Positions 7,459 to 7,667 of a DNA stretch of 7,667 nt are shown piece by piece (position 1 is the first letter of the stretch; every line of letters begins with the position of its first letter). The stretch lies in assembly GCA_012511135.1 (NCBI GenBank), contig JAAZGQ010000021.1:1-7667 (forward strand). Reading direction: 5' to 3'. Position numbers and translations under genes: made by a program. The notes under the pieces are model-generated. The model saw only the letters and a list, made by a program, of their open reading frames with translations. It was not told the DNA's origin and did not search any database. This DNA is from Bacteroidales bacterium. Its GTDB lineage: Bacteria > Bacteroidota > Bacteroidia > Bacteroidales > UBA1402.

Positions 7459-7667
7459 ATGAAAAAACTATTTACTTTTTTTCTGATTGTGGCTTTTAGT
7501 GTTTCTTTTTCTGTACAGGCAAAAAGTACGCTAGTCAAATCAGCCACCGAATTTTCGAATGCCTGGAGCGCAGCTACCGACGGAGACACTATTCTCTGTG
7601 CCCCTGGAAGCTATGGCTTAGGCAAAGACAAACTGGCTTTTCCAGCCAATGGAATTATCACGGTACG
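7459..7667 (+). CDS. Secreted probable beta-helix protein (polysaccharide lyase-like/DUF4957-like), N-terminal fragment
   Basis: Only the first 69 codons are visible; the frame is open at the right edge. MKKLFTFFLIVAFSVSFSVQA is a classic Sec signal peptide with a predicted type I cleavage after Ala21. There is no lipobox Cys, so unlike its neighbours this product is probably secreted or periplasmic rather than lipid-anchored. The mature start has the pattern ATEFSNAWSAATDGDTILCAPGSYG (29-53), the 'ELxxAxxxAxxGDTIxLxxGxY' signature that opens right-handed parallel beta-helix proteins such as PL6-type lyases (chondroitinase B, alginate lyase) and the DUF4957 proteins found in Bacteroidota PULs. 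NGIITV then begins the next coil. Catalytic residues would lie outside the window, so enzyme and non-enzymatic binding protein cannot be told apart. It follows susD by 58 bp, longer than the other spacers, so it may be read through or separately controlled. The upstream TAAAACCAATTTTT is A/T-rich with no Shine-Dalgarno. Confidence 0.75.
   Translation, partial: MKKLFTFFLIVAFSVSFSVQAKSTLVKSATEFSNAWSAATDGDTILCAPGSYGLGKDKLAFPANGIITV

Noticed and set aside
1..7667. Mobile elements, CRISPR arrays, tRNA or rRNA genes, tandem repeats
   Set aside because: No transposase-like product, spaced direct repeats, clover-leaf or rRNA-like sequence was seen; nearly the whole window is accounted for by five plus-strand genes.

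Overview
The window is a stretch of a polysaccharide-utilization-locus-like (PUL) operon from a member of the Bacteroidota, most likely Bacteroidales-like. The evidence is an adjacent SusC-type TonB-dependent transporter and SusD-type lipoprotein, lipoproteins with short Bacteroidota-style lipoboxes, weak or absent Shine-Dalgarno sequences, and moderate base composition with an AT-rich gap between genes. The species cannot be named from the sequence.

Layout, all on the + strand: (1) positions 1-740, the 3' part of a gene whose first visible residues are the tail of a fasciclin (FAS1) domain, followed by a C-terminal domain of the kind found in Bacteroidota FAS1 surface proteins; (2) 751-2544, a complete lipoprotein with two divergent FAS1-like domains and a C-terminal beta-rich domain; (3) 2557-5700, a complete SusC-like outer-membrane transporter; (4) 5706-7400, a complete SusD-like lipoprotein; (5) 7401-7458, a 58-bp AT-rich gap with two overlapping, mutually exclusive small inverted repeats; (6) 7459-7667, the first 69 codons of a secreted protein that looks like the start of a right-handed beta-helix protein (polysaccharide lyase-like or DUF4957-like).

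The first four genes are separated by only 10, 12 and 5 bp, so they almost certainly form one transcript whose promoter lies upstream of the window. The inferred machine is an outer-membrane SusC/SusD uptake complex with two surface FAS1 lipoproteins, which occupy the accessory role that SusE/SusF or other surface glycan-binding proteins fill elsewhere but are placed before susC rather than after susD. The beta-helix protein may be the first hydrolytic or binding component of the locus. No carbohydrate-active enzyme, sensor or regulator is complete in the window, so the substrate cannot be deduced. The arrangement is a recognisable but poorly characterised type of Bacteroidota locus. I see no defence system, mobile element, CRISPR array or RNA gene.
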